From Sandaracinaceae bacterium (lineage in GTDB: Bacteria; Myxococcota_A; Polyangia; Polyangiales; Houyiibacteriaceae), in assembly GCA_020633055.1 (NCBI GenBank), contig JACKEJ010000017.1:1-64000 (forward strand): 64,000 nucleotides of DNA, given 5' to 3'. Made by a program: the position numbers and the translations under genes. Of this stretch, positions 1 through 10,837 are shown one piece after another (positions within the stretch are counted from its first letter, which is position 1; each line of letters opens with the position of its first letter). The notes under the pieces are model-generated. The model was not told the origin of the DNA and ran no database searches. It worked only from the letters and a program-made list of their open reading frames with translations.

Positions 1-665
1 GCGCCCATGCGTGTGGGGTGCGCCACCGCCTCGCGCAGCACCGCGAGGAAGCGCGCACGCGGCCACTCGACCGCACCGAAGCTGGCCAGGTGCGCGGTCG
101 GCACCTGGCAGTCCACCAGCTCGATGCCCCAGCGCACGAAGTGCGCGAGCGCGGTCACGAACGCCACCTTCGACGCGTCGGGCCGCAGCGCGAACATGGA
201 CTCACCGAAGAACGCGCGCCCCAGGCTGACCCCGTACAGGCCGCCCACCAGCTCCTCGCCTTCGTATGCCTCGATGCTGTGCGCAAACCCGAGCCGGTGC
301 AGGCGCGTGTACCCGTCCAGCAGCTCGTCGGTGATCCACGTTCCGTGCTGCCCGGGGCGCCGGACTGTGGCGCACGCCTGCATCACGGCTTCGAAGCGCG
401 TGTCCGCCCGGATGGTGTAGCGCGCCCTCAGCACCTGCTTGCGCAGCGTGCGTCCAACGATCGCGTCCTGGGGCCGCAGCACGAAGCGGGGGTCCGGGCT
501 GAACCACAGGAGGGGCTGCCCCTCCACGGGCCACGGGAAGATGCCCTGGCTGTACGCCAGCAAGAGCCGCTGGGGCGCGGTGTCCCCTCCGATGGCCACC
601 AGCCCCTCGGGGGACGCGCGCTCCGGCGGCGGGAACGCGAGCGCGTCGCTCAGGAGGTAGACCAT
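1..665 (-). CDS. aat: Leucyl/phenylalanyl-tRNA--protein transferase, C-terminus cut by window edge
   Basis: Transfers Leu or Phe from aminoacyl-tRNA to proteins with N-terminal Arg or Lys, creating N-degrons that ClpS delivers to ClpA. Reading the minus strand from the ATG at 665 gives a protein starting MVYLLSDALAFPPPERAS, with family hallmarks GLVAIGGD, GIFPWP, the WFSPDPR block, HGTWI, GFAHSIE and ALRPDASKVA. About 221 residues are inside the window; the family is about 230-240 residues, so only a short C-terminal piece is missing. The start overlaps the end of the upstream PLD-family gene by 16 bases, suggesting translational coupling in a clpS-clpA-PLD-aat operon. The family assignment is secure. 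Confidence 0.93.
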   Translation of the reverse strand, partial: MVYLLSDALAFPPPERASPEGLVAIGGDTAPQRLLLAYSQGIFPWPVEGQPLLWFSPDPRFVLRPQDAIVGRTLRKQVLRARYTIRADTRFEAVMQACATVRRPGQHGTWITDELLDGYTRLHRLGFAHSIEAYEGEELVGGLYGVSLGRAFFGESMFALRPDASKVAFVTALAHFVRWGIELVDCQVPTAHLASFGAVEWPRARFLAVLREAVAHPTRMG

Positions 666-1362
666 CGCCCGAGGTCTCCCCAGAGCGCGTCGAAGTCCCG
701 CTGAAAGGACTCGACGAGCCGCGTCTCGCGCGTGACCACGACGTTCTCGCGGTTGTAGAGCGCCGCGCTGCGGGTCCAGTTGTAGCTGCCCGTGACCAGC
801 ACCTGCCCGTCGAACAGGGCGTACTTGTGGTGCATGTGGTGCTCGGAGCGGTCCACGCGCAAGGCCACGCCGCTCCGCTCCAGCGCCCGCGCGTCCGAGC
901 CCTCGTCCAGCGCCTTGTCGTTGTCCGTGATGACCCGCACGGACACGCCCCGACGGTGCGCAGCCAGGATGCGCTCGCTGATGTGGTCGTCGGTGATGGT
1001 GAAGACGCAGATGTCGGCCGACTGACGCGCCGCGTCCAGGAGCGACCGGATGCGTTCCCGACAAGCCTCCCCAGGGCTGAAGTGCGCCTCGCTGGCAGCG
1101 CCGTGGGGAGCGCTGCTGGGGGCGTGGGCCGGCACGACCTTGAGCACGTCCTCGAGCCACTTGAGCAACGCGTGGCCGTCGTTCGCCAGATCGCCAGCGC
1201 GCGCCACGTCGAAGGCTCGGTTGCGCACGAAGGCGGCGTCCTCGGCGGACGTCACCACCCGCGCGAAGAGCGCCCCCAGGTCGGTCCGCTCCTCGCGCGA
1301 CAGGCGTCGATCCTCCGCGCTGTCTCGCAGCACGCGCTCGACCTCCCGCTGCTCGTCGCCGG

Positions 1363-1366
<4 letters not shown>
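650..1366 (-). CDS. Phospholipase D-like (HKD) family protein in the clpSA-aat operon
   Basis: A 238-residue protein with one HKD motif: HHKYALFDG around residues 175-183, followed by GSYNWTRSA, matching the PLDc_2 class of nucleases and phospholipases that act as dimers. The first 70 or so residues look helical and charged; no signal peptide is seen, so it is probably cytoplasmic. The start is taken as the GTG at 1366, whose bases overlap the clpA stop (GTGA); the frame stays open upstream inside clpA, but that part is the antisense-like composition typical of a shadow. The substrate is unknown. Known members include Nuc-type endonucleases and Zucchini/mitoPLD. Its place between clpA and aat is unusual and may point to a link with protein turnover, but nothing in the sequence proves one. 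Confidence 0.85.
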
Positions 1367-3737
<2,371 letters not shown>

Positions 3738-3738
<1 letters not shown>

Positions 3739-4079
3739 CAGTCGTCCGTGTCCTTGGGCTCCTCCTCCGGCTCCATCGTCAGCCGCAGGGGGAACTCGTG
3801 CTCAGCCGCAAGTTTCTCTACCGTGTCGATCTTGGTCTCCGCGACCTCTCGCGTAAAGACCCCGGCGACACCGACGCCGTTGTGGTGGACGTGCAACATG
3901 ACGCGCGTCGCGCTGGCTTCGGTGTGTCGGAACACACCCATGAGCACGAAAACGACGAAGTCACGCGTGGTGAAGTCGTCGTTGTGCATGAGCACCCGGT
4001 ACATGCGGGGACGCTTGGTCTTCTCGCGGGTGCGCGTCTCGACTACGACGTCGCCGTCATCTTCGAAGGGCTTGGCCAT
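3738..4079 (-). CDS. clpS: ATP-dependent Clp protease adaptor ClpS
   Basis: Adaptor that recognises bulky hydrophobic N-terminal residues and hands these proteins to ClpA. The 113-residue protein contains the ClpS core: YRVLMHNDDFTT (around 27-38), VLMGVFRH and MLHVHHNG with the conserved His residues, and EFPLRL. The first 25 residues are the usual flexible acidic/basic arm that enters the ClpA pore, and the tail is acidic. The ATG at 4079 is the only sensible start, since upstream sequence in frame lacks coding character. It is the first gene of the clpS-clpA-PLD-aat operon, and aat supplies the primary N-degrons that ClpS reads. Confidence 0.96.
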
Positions 4080-4142
4080 GGACTCAGGGTAGCAGGATGG
4101 GCGCACTGAGAAATGCGCGGAGTTTGGCGCCGACGGAACACG

Positions 4143-4175
4143 AGAGCCCGAGTCCACCGCGCGGGCCCGGGCTCT
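4143..4175 (-). terminator. Possible hairpin terminator downstream of the anti-sigma gene
   Basis: An 8-bp perfect stem (AGAGCCCG at 4143-4150 with CGGGCTCT at 4168-4175) lies just after the anti-sigma stop on the minus strand and before clpS. There is no clear U-tract, so it may be a weak terminator or only a GC-rich hairpin. Confidence 0.3.
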
Positions 4176-4198
4176 GGGGGTAGGCCGGTCGAGGCCGT

Positions 4199-4987
4199 TC
4201 AGGGGGACACTTGCGCGGACGCGGCCAGACGCATGAGCGACTCGCGGTCGAGGTCGCCCGTGAAGGCGTAGGTCAGGCCGTCCAGCTGCCGTACCGGTAC
4301 CGCATACCCGCGCGCGCTGCCGTAGAACAGATCGCGGTCGCCGAGCCGGACTGGCGCGGCCTCGATGGGACCCGCGCTGGACGGGAAGACCACCACCGTC
4401 ACGCGGCGACCCTGGACTTCGTAATACAGCGCCGCGGCGCGCTCGGCGCGAACCGTGGAGAGCCGCGCGCCGACCAAGCGAGCGTCCTGACGGTCGAAGC
4501 GGGCAGGGCGCACCGGAAAGGCGACACGCCCGCGGAAGTACCGCGACACTTGCGTGGGCTCGGCGTCTCGCACGTCCGACGGCAACTCGCTGGAGTGCAG
4601 CTGCACCACATCCTCCAGCATGCTCGCGGAGGCCACGTTGGCGTCGTCCGTGACGCCCGTGCCACCCACCACCACGAACAGCGCCGCCGCTGCAGCCATC
4701 ATCGGGACTGCTTGCTTGAGGGGCACCGGCGAGACCGTGACGAACGGCGCGCGGCGTTGCGCCGGGGCTTGCTGTAGCGCCAACCGCACGCGCTCCTCGA
4801 GGCTGCTCGGTGTCACCGTCGCCTCGGCTCGGGCGCGCAGCTCGTGGCGGATGAGGCGGTCGAGCTCGACCAGCTCCTGACAGTCTGCGCACGCGTCCAC
4901 GTGCCGCTCGAATTCGATCTGCGTCGCGGGGTCGAGCTCGCCGTCGACGAGCGCTCCCATGTGCCGCTGGACCAACTCGCACTTCAT
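4199..4987 (-). CDS. Zinc-binding anti-sigma factor (ZAS/ChrR-RsrA type) with membrane anchor
   Basis: A 262-residue anti-sigma factor for the ECF sigma factor encoded immediately upstream. The N-terminus has the zinc anti-sigma signature His29-x3-Cys33-x2-Cys36, with another Cys at residue 3. A hydrophobic segment at about 92-109 would place the remaining roughly 150 residues outside the cytoplasm. That C-terminal part is rich in VVVFPSS- and RLGDRDLFYGS-like beta strands. The start ATG overlaps the sigma stop (ATGA), giving tight coupling. Typical members release sigma on oxidation or envelope stress, but the signal here cannot be told from the sequence. An alternative reading is a cytoplasmic redox sensor if the hydrophobic segment is not inserted. 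Confidence 0.88.
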   Translation of the reverse strand: MKCELVQRHMGALVDGELDPATQIEFERHVDACADCQELVELDRLIRHELRARAEATVTPSSLEERVRLALQQAPAQRRAPFVTVSPVPLKQAVPMMAAAAALFVVVGGTGVTDDANVASASMLEDVVQLHSSELPSDVRDAEPTQVSRYFRGRVAFPVRPARFDRQDARLVGARLSTVRAERAAALYYEVQGRRVTVVVFPSSAGPIEAAPVRLGDRDLFYGSARGYAVPVRQLDGLTYAFTGDLDRESLMRLAASAQVSP

Positions 4988-5724
4988 GTCGGGTTCGCGT
5001 CCTTTCGAGCGCTGTTGGTGGTGCTCCCGCCCGCCGCGGCGAGCAGGGGGCCATGCGCGACACGGGCGACCTGCCGCTCGCGGAACTCCGCCAAAGAGAT
5101 TGGGGCGTCCGCGGCGTCGTTGGCCACCTCGGGCTGCACGATGCCGAGGGCCAGCGCCTGCTCCATGAGCTCTCCCTGCATGGTCTTGCGGGCTCGGTGC
5201 AGCCGCGACATCACCGTGCCGATCGGGCAGCCGACGATGTCCGCGATCTCCCGGTACGAGAGCTCCTGGATGTCCGCCAGCTCGATCATCACGCGGTGTT
5301 CTGCCGGGAGGCGCACCAACGCTGCCTCGATCTCGTCCGCGAGCATCTTGCGCTCGACGTCGTCCACCGGGCTACGCAGGCGACGCATGGTGGCGCGGCT
5401 CATCGTCGCCTCGCCGACCGGGCGCGCCATCTCGCCGTCGAACACCGCCCGCTCGCGCACGACGCGCCGGTAGCGGTTGATGAACGTGTTGGTCATGATC
5501 TTCAGCAGCCACGCCTTGAGGTTCGTCCCCGCTTCGAAGCGGTCGTAGAAGCGGAACGCCTTCAGGAGCGTGTCCTGCACGAGATCCTCGGCCTCCGACG
5601 GAGAGCGCGTCAGACGCAGCGCCGCACCGTAGAGGGTGTCGAGGTGGGGCATGGCCTCACGCTCGAACTCGGCGCGCAGCTTCTGGGAAGCCTTGTTGTT
5701 GGATTTCTTGGAGAAAATGCCCAT
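4984..5724 (-). CDS. ECF-family RNA polymerase sigma factor
   Basis: An alternative sigma factor of 246 residues. Region 2 (about 25-95) includes YGAALRLTRSPSEAEDLVQD and the NLKAWLLKIMTNTFINRYR block. Region 4 (about 130-185) includes LPAEHRVMIELADI, LSYREIADIVGCPIGTVMSR and LHRARK, as in the SigH/RpoE-like group paired with ZAS anti-sigma factors. About 60 residues follow region 4, including an Ala-rich stretch, which is longer than usual. It is co-transcribed with its anti-sigma, with a 4-base overlap. The target promoters, and whether it autoregulates, are not visible here. Confidence 0.95.
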   Translation of the reverse strand: MGIFSKKSNNKASQKLRAEFEREAMPHLDTLYGAALRLTRSPSEAEDLVQDTLLKAFRFYDRFEAGTNLKAWLLKIMTNTFINRYRRVVRERAVFDGEMARPVGEATMSRATMRRLRSPVDDVERKMLADEIEAALVRLPAEHRVMIELADIQELSYREIADIVGCPIGTVMSRLHRARKTMQGELMEQALALGIVQPEVANDAADAPISLAEFRERQVARVAHGPLLAAAGGSTTNSARKDANPT

Positions 5725-5805
5725 GGCTCAGTAGAAACGCCGCTCGGTCACTTCTATTCGCCCCAGCATGCCAGACGTGGACGATTCTGGGCAAACCGGA
5801 CCGAC

Positions 5806-6465
5806 TCAGGACTCGCTGTCCGCGTCCGGGTCGAGGTCGTCGTCCTCGTGGGCGGGCCGCCCCCCCTCGCCATCCTTGCTGCGGCGCGTCACCGACACGA
5901 GGCGATCCTCCAGCTCTTCGATGCGGGACTGCAGTCTCCGCACCTCGGTCTGCAGCTGCTGCACGGTGCCCATGGCGCTCTGCACGATGGACTTCACGCG
6001 GTCGTCTGCCTTCCGCTGTAGCTCGTCGAGGGCCTCCTTCGAGTTGGCCATCAGCTTGCGGTCGAGGCGCTCGCCAGCGGGAGGCACGGGGACCGGCTTC
6101 GCGGGCGGAGGTTCGCTCGGGCGCGTCGGCTCATCTTCGTCGCGTCGCACCAGCTTGCCCATGGGGCCGTCCATGAAGGTGTTGACGATCCGATCGCGTC
6201 CCTCTTGCACAAAGGACCGCAGGCTCGTCAGGGTGCGCCGCTCGTCGCCATTGCGCTCCTCTTCGTAGATGATCTGGGCCAGCGTCACCCGCGTGAGGTC
6301 TTCTTTCGACTTGTTGTCGATGATCTGAACGTTCTGCCCCACACGAACGAACTCGGCGATGTCCTGCAGCGTGACGTAGCGGCTCTCGAGCGTGTCGTAG
6401 AGCTTCCGGTTCGCGTAGCGCTTGATCACCCGGGGGCTAGCGGCGATCTCGTTCATTCCGGGCAT
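5806..6465 (-). CDS. PhaR-type polyhydroxyalkanoate synthesis regulator
   Basis: A 219-residue protein whose N-terminus matches the PHB/PHA accumulation regulator DNA-binding domain (RVIKRYANRKLYDT, SRYVTLQDIA, the VQIIDNKSKEDLT block, LAQIIYEEE). A Pro-rich linker (about 105-135) and a predicted coiled coil (about 145-200, with QLQTEVRRLQSRIEELEDRL) follow, ending in an acidic tail. Known PhaR proteins repress phasin genes and sense PHA. No pha synthase, phasin or depolymerase genes are in the window, and myxobacterial homologues are often annotated simply as PHA-regulator-like, so the physiological role is open. The start could also be the ATG at 6456, three codons in. Confidence 0.85.
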   Translation of the reverse strand: MPGMNEIAASPRVIKRYANRKLYDTLESRYVTLQDIAEFVRVGQNVQIIDNKSKEDLTRVTLAQIIYEEERNGDERRTLTSLRSFVQEGRDRIVNTFMDGPMGKLVRRDEDEPTRPSEPPPAKPVPVPPAGERLDRKLMANSKEALDELQRKADDRVKSIVQSAMGTVQQLQTEVRRLQSRIEELEDRLVSVTRRSKDGEGGRPAHEDDDLDPDADSES

Positions 6466-6572
6466 CCTGACTTCACCATGGGCGGCTACAACGCGAGGGG
6501 GAATGTGCAAATAGCTCGCAGCGACGCACCGCGTCAAGCTGGCGCGAAGCACGGGGGTTGTTCACTCTCCCC

Positions 6573-7316
6573 ATGATGCGTCAGTCCGCCGCTCACGACC
6601 AGAGCGAGTTCGAAGCCCTGGCCCGACGCCTGAGCGGGGTCTCCGACGTCGGGCTGCGTGCCGGCGCCGCGCGACTGACGCTTCAAGGGATCTCGGCGCA
6701 GGGGCTCGTGGCGCTGGTCGCCGACGCGCTGCACGCCGTGGTCTCGGCGCGCGCCGACGGTCACGACGTGCTCGCGGCGCTTGGGGCGGCACTCGAGGCG
6801 CCCGAGTGGGATGCCTTGCGCGCGCGGGCTGCCCTCGAAGCGCACGGGCGCGTCCCGCTGGCGGCGACATATCTCGTGCCACGCGTCGAGCCTGCCCCCG
6901 ACGAGCCGATCCCGCGTGTGCCGGACTTCGGCGTGGGCCGCCCCCTGACGCTGGGGGAGCGGAAGGCCGTCGCGCGCGGGCGTCAGCCCGACGTCATCGC
7001 GCGGGTCCTGCGCGACCCGGACCCCGCAGTGGTGGCCATCTTGCTCGGCAACCCGGTCCTGGTGGAAGCCCAGGTGGTCCGCTTGGCCGCGCAGCGCCCC
7101 GTACGACCTGCCGTGTTGCGTGAGGTGTGGCGCTCCTCCCGCTGGTCCCCGCGACACGCCGTGCGCTTGGCGTTGGTCCAGAACCCGTGGTGCCCCGGGG
7201 AGGTGGCGGTTCGGGTGGTGCCGCTGCTCACCCTCAAGGAGCGGCAGGCGGTGAGTCGGAGCGGGGAACTCACACCGGGGTTGCGAGGCTTCGCGGCTGC
7301 GCTCACGCGCCCTTGA
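6573..7316 (+). CDS. Hypothetical helical-repeat protein
   Basis: No family is recognised. About 247 residues from the ATG at 6573 (another ATG follows at 6576). It is Ala/Arg/Leu-rich, and blocks such as GRQPDVIARVLRDPDPAVVAI, LLGNPVLVEAQVVRLAAQR and LALVQNPWCPGEVAVRVVPLL look like HEAT/leucine-rich-variant helical repeats in which 'NP' follows a helix. No signal peptide or membrane segment is seen. It is transcribed divergently from the phaR-like gene, with about 107 bp between the two starts, and converges on mglA. It may be a soluble scaffold, but this is only inferred from the repeats. Confidence 0.7.
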   Translation: MMRQSAAHDQSEFEALARRLSGVSDVGLRAGAARLTLQGISAQGLVALVADALHAVVSARADGHDVLAALGAALEAPEWDALRARAALEAHGRVPLAATYLVPRVEPAPDEPIPRVPDFGVGRPLTLGERKAVARGRQPDVIARVLRDPDPAVVAILLGNPVLVEAQVVRLAAQRPVRPAVLREVWRSSRWSPRHAVRLALVQNPWCPGEVAVRVVPLLTLKERQAVSRSGELTPGLRGFAAALTRP

Positions 7317-7433
7317 GCTGCGGCGCCCGAGGGCCGCCAAGCACCCCTCTCCGGCCTACCGAGACGGACGACGAACACGCCACCCAGCGAAGCGCGGCCC
7401 CGTGCTGGATGGCGTGACGAGCAACGGCGCGCT

Positions 7434-8030
7434 TCAGGCGCCCGCGCCGCCCCGCTTGAGCTCTCCGAGCACCAGGCGTGCCACGCCCTTCAGCGTGTCG
7501 AACACGCCCTCGCCAGTTGCGGCGCAGGCTTCGTAGTACGGCACGTTGTTGGGGTTGAGCAGCTCCTGCAGCTCCTCGACGGACGCGATGCTGGGCATGT
7601 CGCGCTTGTTGTACTGGATGACGTACGGGAGCTTGTCCAAGCTGTAGCCCTGCTCCGCGAGGTTGGTGCGGAGGTTCTCCATGGACTCGATGTTCGCTTC
7701 CATGCGGGCGATCTGGGAGTCCGCGACGAACACGATTCCGTCCACACCCTTGAGGATGAGCTTGCGGCTTGCGTCGTAGAACACCTGCCCTGGGACCGTG
7801 TACAGGTGGAAGCGCGTCTTGAAGCCGCGGATCTCACCCAGGGCCAGCGGCAGGAAGTCGAAGAACAGGGTTCGTTCGGTCTCGGTGGCCAGGGAGATCA
7901 TCTTCCCCTTCGCCTCCGGGTTCGTCTTTTGATAGATGTGCTGCAGGTTGGTGGTCTTGCCGCACAAGCCCGGTCCGTAGAAGACGATCTTGCAGTTGAT
8001 CTCGCGGTTGATGTAGTTGATGAACGACAC
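7434..8030 (-). CDS. mglA: Small Ras-like GTPase MglA
   Basis: Cytoplasmic GTPase that sets cell polarity and switches gliding and twitching motility in Myxococcus. Its 198 residues are very close to the M. xanthus protein as I remember it. G1 is GPGLCGKTT (19-27); residues 50-54 (ETERT) cover the switch region with the MglA intrinsic Arg finger; the PGQ motif (80-82, inside TVPGQVFYDASRK) replaces the Ras DxxG; G4 is NKRD (141-144). It starts at GTG 8030, and its AGGAG ribosome site overlaps the mglB stop, so the two are coupled. In M. xanthus MglA-GTP contacts AglZ and the Glt/Agl machine, and a Glt-like cluster lies about 17 kb away. Confidence 0.96.
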   Translation of the reverse strand: MSFINYINREINCKIVFYGPGLCGKTTNLQHIYQKTNPEAKGKMISLATETERTLFFDFLPLALGEIRGFKTRFHLYTVPGQVFYDASRKLILKGVDGIVFVADSQIARMEANIESMENLRTNLAEQGYSLDKLPYVIQYNKRDMPSIASVEELQELLNPNNVPYYEACAATGEGVFDTLKGVARLVLGELKRGGAGA

Positions 8031-8039
8031 GATCAGCTC

Positions 8040-8522
8040 CTAATCGTTGAACAGGTTGTCGATGTCGTCATCGGTGATCTCGGCGAAGGGAGTCTCCTGA
8101 TTGGGATCCTGCACCTTCTGGAGCAGCGCCTCGAAGATGAGGTTGAGCTGCTCGCTGGCCTTCTTCACGCGCAGCCTCACCAAGCCCAGGCTGGTCTTGT
8201 TGTCGAAGATCACCACCAAGATCACCCGGTTGCCGACCAACTGGATGTGGATGTTGCTCTTCTCACCCTCGTGGAACTGGGTGCTGAACTCGTTCTCGCG
8301 CAGCAACTTGGCAATGCCGCCCGTGGCGGCGATGTTGCCGGCGGTGAGGGACGCGAGCGAGGTCGTGTCCAGTTGTTCGGTCTCGCCGGCGTTGGCGATG
8401 AGTTGGCCGTTCTTGTCGATGATGAATACGACTTGGGCGTTCGCCTCACGAACCAGGCGATCGACGATCGTCTGGATCTGATTGAACTCCTCCTCGTACA
8501 TCACCATCTGCGGGTTCGTCAT
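8040..8522 (-). CDS. mglB: MglA GTPase-activating protein MglB (roadblock/LC7 domain)
   Basis: A 160-residue roadblock/LC7 protein that as a dimer stimulates GTP hydrolysis by MglA and marks the lagging pole in M. xanthus. The sequence shows the MglB hallmarks VMYEEEF, VVFIIDKNGQLIA, DTTSLASLTAGN, FHEGEKS, VVIFDNKTSLGLVRLR and the C-terminal PFAEITDDDIDNLF. The start is fixed by AGGAGG six bases before the ATG at 8522; the longer frame upstream has no coding character. It is the first gene of mglBA, with an 8-9 base gap to mglA. It is divergent from sppA across about 360 bp. Confidence 0.96.
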   Translation of the reverse strand: MTNPQMVMYEEEFNQIQTIVDRLVREANAQVVFIIDKNGQLIANAGETEQLDTTSLASLTAGNIAATGGIAKLLRENEFSTQFHEGEKSNIHIQLVGNRVILVVIFDNKTSLGLVRLRVKKASEQLNLIFEALLQKVQDPNQETPFAEITDDDIDNLFND

Positions 8523-8883
8523 GAACTCCTCCTGGCGATCCGTAGCTCGAGTTGGGTGCGCTGCATCGGTACTGACTCCGCCGGCCCCGAGGGACGCTCT
8601 TGGTGAGGCGCTCACGGGGGGCGCGGAGCCCAGGTACTACCAGATGCCCCCCCACTCGGTAAAGCCCCAAGCACCCGAAGGCACCCGATCCCCGGCCTCT
8701 CACGGCGCGCGGGACGGGGCGCTCCGGCGCGGCCCTGCGACGGGATGCGACGCGCTCCGACGCCACGCGACGTGTGTGCTGGGCCGGGGGGCGTCGCGGG
8801 CGCGGGGTCTCGGACCCCTCCCGACTTGTCACTGCCCCGGGGGGTGCGCATGGTGCCGCCTTCCAACTGTGAGGAAGCCCGTC
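8523..8883. other. Intergenic region between divergent mglB and sppA
   Basis: About 360 bp with no supportable gene. It must hold the mglBA promoter (minus strand) and the sppA promoter (plus strand), but I see no convincing sigma-70 pair. A TTGTCA at 8826-8831 has only a weak partner 17 bp downstream. An in-frame GTG at 8869 and the GAGGAA at 8871-8876 belong to the sppA start region. Confidence 0.4.
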
Positions 8884-10740
8884 TTGCTGACCACCCCCAT
8901 CCGCGCCGTCGCCAACGTGCTCAAGGCCCCTCTCTACCCGGTGTACGCCCTGGCGAGGCGCCGCACGCCGCAGGTGGGGTGGCTGCACCTCGAGCTGCGA
9001 CCGCGGCTGACCGAGTTCCAGAGCGCCTTGCCGAGCCTCGCGCGCTTCGTGCCCGAGCTCGCGCAGCGACAACCCACGGCGTTGTCGGCGCTCCGCCGTC
9101 TCGCCCAGGCCGCCAGCAACGACCCCCACGTGCTCGGCGTGCTGGTCGAGCTGCCGCCGCTGGCCACTGGCTGGTCCCGTGCGAGAGGGGTGCGCGACGC
9201 GTTCCGCACGCTCCGGGACGCAGGCAAGGAGGTGGTCGTGTACCTGCCCCGTGGTGGGGGCAACCTGGAGCTCTACGTCGCCGCTGGAGCATCGAAGATC
9301 ATCCTCGGACCCGAGGCGACGTTCATGGCCCTCGGGCTCTCCATGGAGAGCCGCTACATCAAGACCATGCTCGGCAAGCTGGGGGTGAGCGTCGAGCCCT
9401 TCGCGCGCAAGGAGTTCAAGACCGCCGCGGAGACCGCCGCCCGCGACGCGATGAGCGAGCCCCAGCGTGAACAACTCGGCGCGTTGCTCACAACGCTCCA
9501 CGGCGAGTTGGTGGACGCCCTCGCCGCGCGGCCCGCGATGACCCCGGAGCGCGTCGACGCCGTCTTCGCGGCTGGCTTTCTGCGTGGCGAGGCCGCCATC
9601 GCGGCCGGCGTCTGCGACGCGTTCGCCTACGAAGACCAGCTCGGCGAGACGCTCGCGCGGCTCTTCCCGAGCCACCCCCGCAAGGCGGCGCCCAAGGCGC
9701 CGCGGTGGGGGAAGGGGCCACCGAAGCGCCGGTCGTTGGCCCCTGCGGAACCAGAGGTGGCGCTGCACGGCGCAGGGACGTTCCTCGCGCGGGCGGAGCA
9801 CGAGTTCTTCTACCGCCTGCGTGACCGCCCCTACGTCGGCGTCGTGCGCGTCCAGGGGGCCATCCGTGACAACGACGAGGACCCCCGCGGGATCCGCCAG
9901 ACGTTCTGGGCGCTGCGCGCTGCGCGCGAGGACGACGGGTGCGTCGGGGTGGTGCTGCTCGTGAACTCGCCGGGCGGATCGGCGCTCGCGTCCGACCGCA
10001 TCCACCGAGAGGTCGTCCGGCTCAAGCAGGCGAAGCCGGTGGTCGCTTACTTCGAGGACGTTGCGGCGAGCGGGGGATACTACGTGGCAGCCCCGGCGGA
10101 TGCGATCGTGGCGCAGCCGGTCTCCATCACGGGCAGCATCGGCGTGGTTTCCGCGCGCCTGCTCGCGCGTGATCTGCTCGCCAAGGTGGGCGTCCACACC
10201 GAGGTGCTCCGTTCGGCCCCGCACGCCGACATGTTCAGCCCGGCCAGGGAGCTCGACGACGACGAACGCGCCATCCTCGACACCGAACTCGACGCGTTCT
10301 ACGCGAACTTCGTGCGGCTCGTCGCCGAGGGGCGCGGCCGCTCCGTGGACGTCATCGAGCCGCTGGCCCGTGGGCGCGTCTGGTCTGGGCGAGACGCAGC
10401 GACGCACGGCCTGGTCGACCGGCTGGGGGGCTTCGACGTGGCGTTCGACGAGGTGCGCCGCCGCGCGGACGTGCCAGACGCGCAGCGAGCAGGGCTCGAG
10501 CCGGTCGTCCTCCAGATGCGTCCCCTCGTGGGCGACGGCGCGCTGCGGCGGCTGCTGGTCGACACGGACGCTTCCCTCACGGACGACCTCGCGGCGGTGT
10601 CGGGCGCGGGCCTCCCTCGCGTCGCCGGCGCGGTGCGTGGGCTCTTGAGTCCCGTTGCGCCAGAGCTCGCCGAGCTGATGGGGCTGCTGGGGGGGGAACA
10701 ATTCCTCTACTACGCGATGGGCATCCCCGACATCCGATAG
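8884..10740 (+). CDS. sppA: Signal peptide peptidase SppA, 67K (long) type
   Basis: Membrane-associated serine protease with a Ser/Lys dyad that degrades released signal peptides. At about 618 residues it matches the long tandem-domain type. The general-base Lys is in EFKTAAE (residue about 179) in the N-terminal half. The nucleophile Ser is in LVNSPGGSA (about 362), followed by FEDVAASGGYYVA and SITGSIGV. The start is ambiguous. TTG 8884 has GAGGAA 7 bases upstream and is preferred; GTG 8869 is in frame and possible. The N-terminus has only a weakly hydrophobic segment (about 3-22). About residues 270-295 form a basic linker between the two protease folds. Confidence 0.92.
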   Translation: MLTTPIRAVANVLKAPLYPVYALARRRTPQVGWLHLELRPRLTEFQSALPSLARFVPELAQRQPTALSALRRLAQAASNDPHVLGVLVELPPLATGWSRARGVRDAFRTLRDAGKEVVVYLPRGGGNLELYVAAGASKIILGPEATFMALGLSMESRYIKTMLGKLGVSVEPFARKEFKTAAETAARDAMSEPQREQLGALLTTLHGELVDALAARPAMTPERVDAVFAAGFLRGEAAIAAGVCDAFAYEDQLGETLARLFPSHPRKAAPKAPRWGKGPPKRRSLAPAEPEVALHGAGTFLARAEHEFFYRLRDRPYVGVVRVQGAIRDNDEDPRGIRQTFWALRAAREDDGCVGVVLLVNSPGGSALASDRIHREVVRLKQAKPVVAYFEDVAASGGYYVAAPADAIVAQPVSITGSIGVVSARLLARDLLAKVGVHTEVLRSAPHADMFSPARELDDDERAILDTELDAFYANFVRLVAEGRGRSVDVIEPLARGRVWSGRDAATHGLVDRLGGFDVAFDEVRRRADVPDAQRAGLEPVVLQMRPLVGDGALRRLLVDTDASLTDDLAAVSGAGLPRVAGAVRGLLSPVAPELAELMGLLGGEQFLYYAMGIPDIR

Positions 10741-10837
10741 TCCCACGCTCACGGTGCGACGAGGATCGATGACGCCGACCCAGTTTCCATTTCGGTCTGG
10801 CTCGTCTATCCTCGCGGCCCTGGAGGTCTCTCGATTC

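Noticed and set aside
4080..5063. In-frame upstream extension of clpS to about 5063
   Set aside because: The added Arg/Ala-rich sequence overlaps the anti-sigma gene, and ClpS homologues begin near the ATG at 4079.
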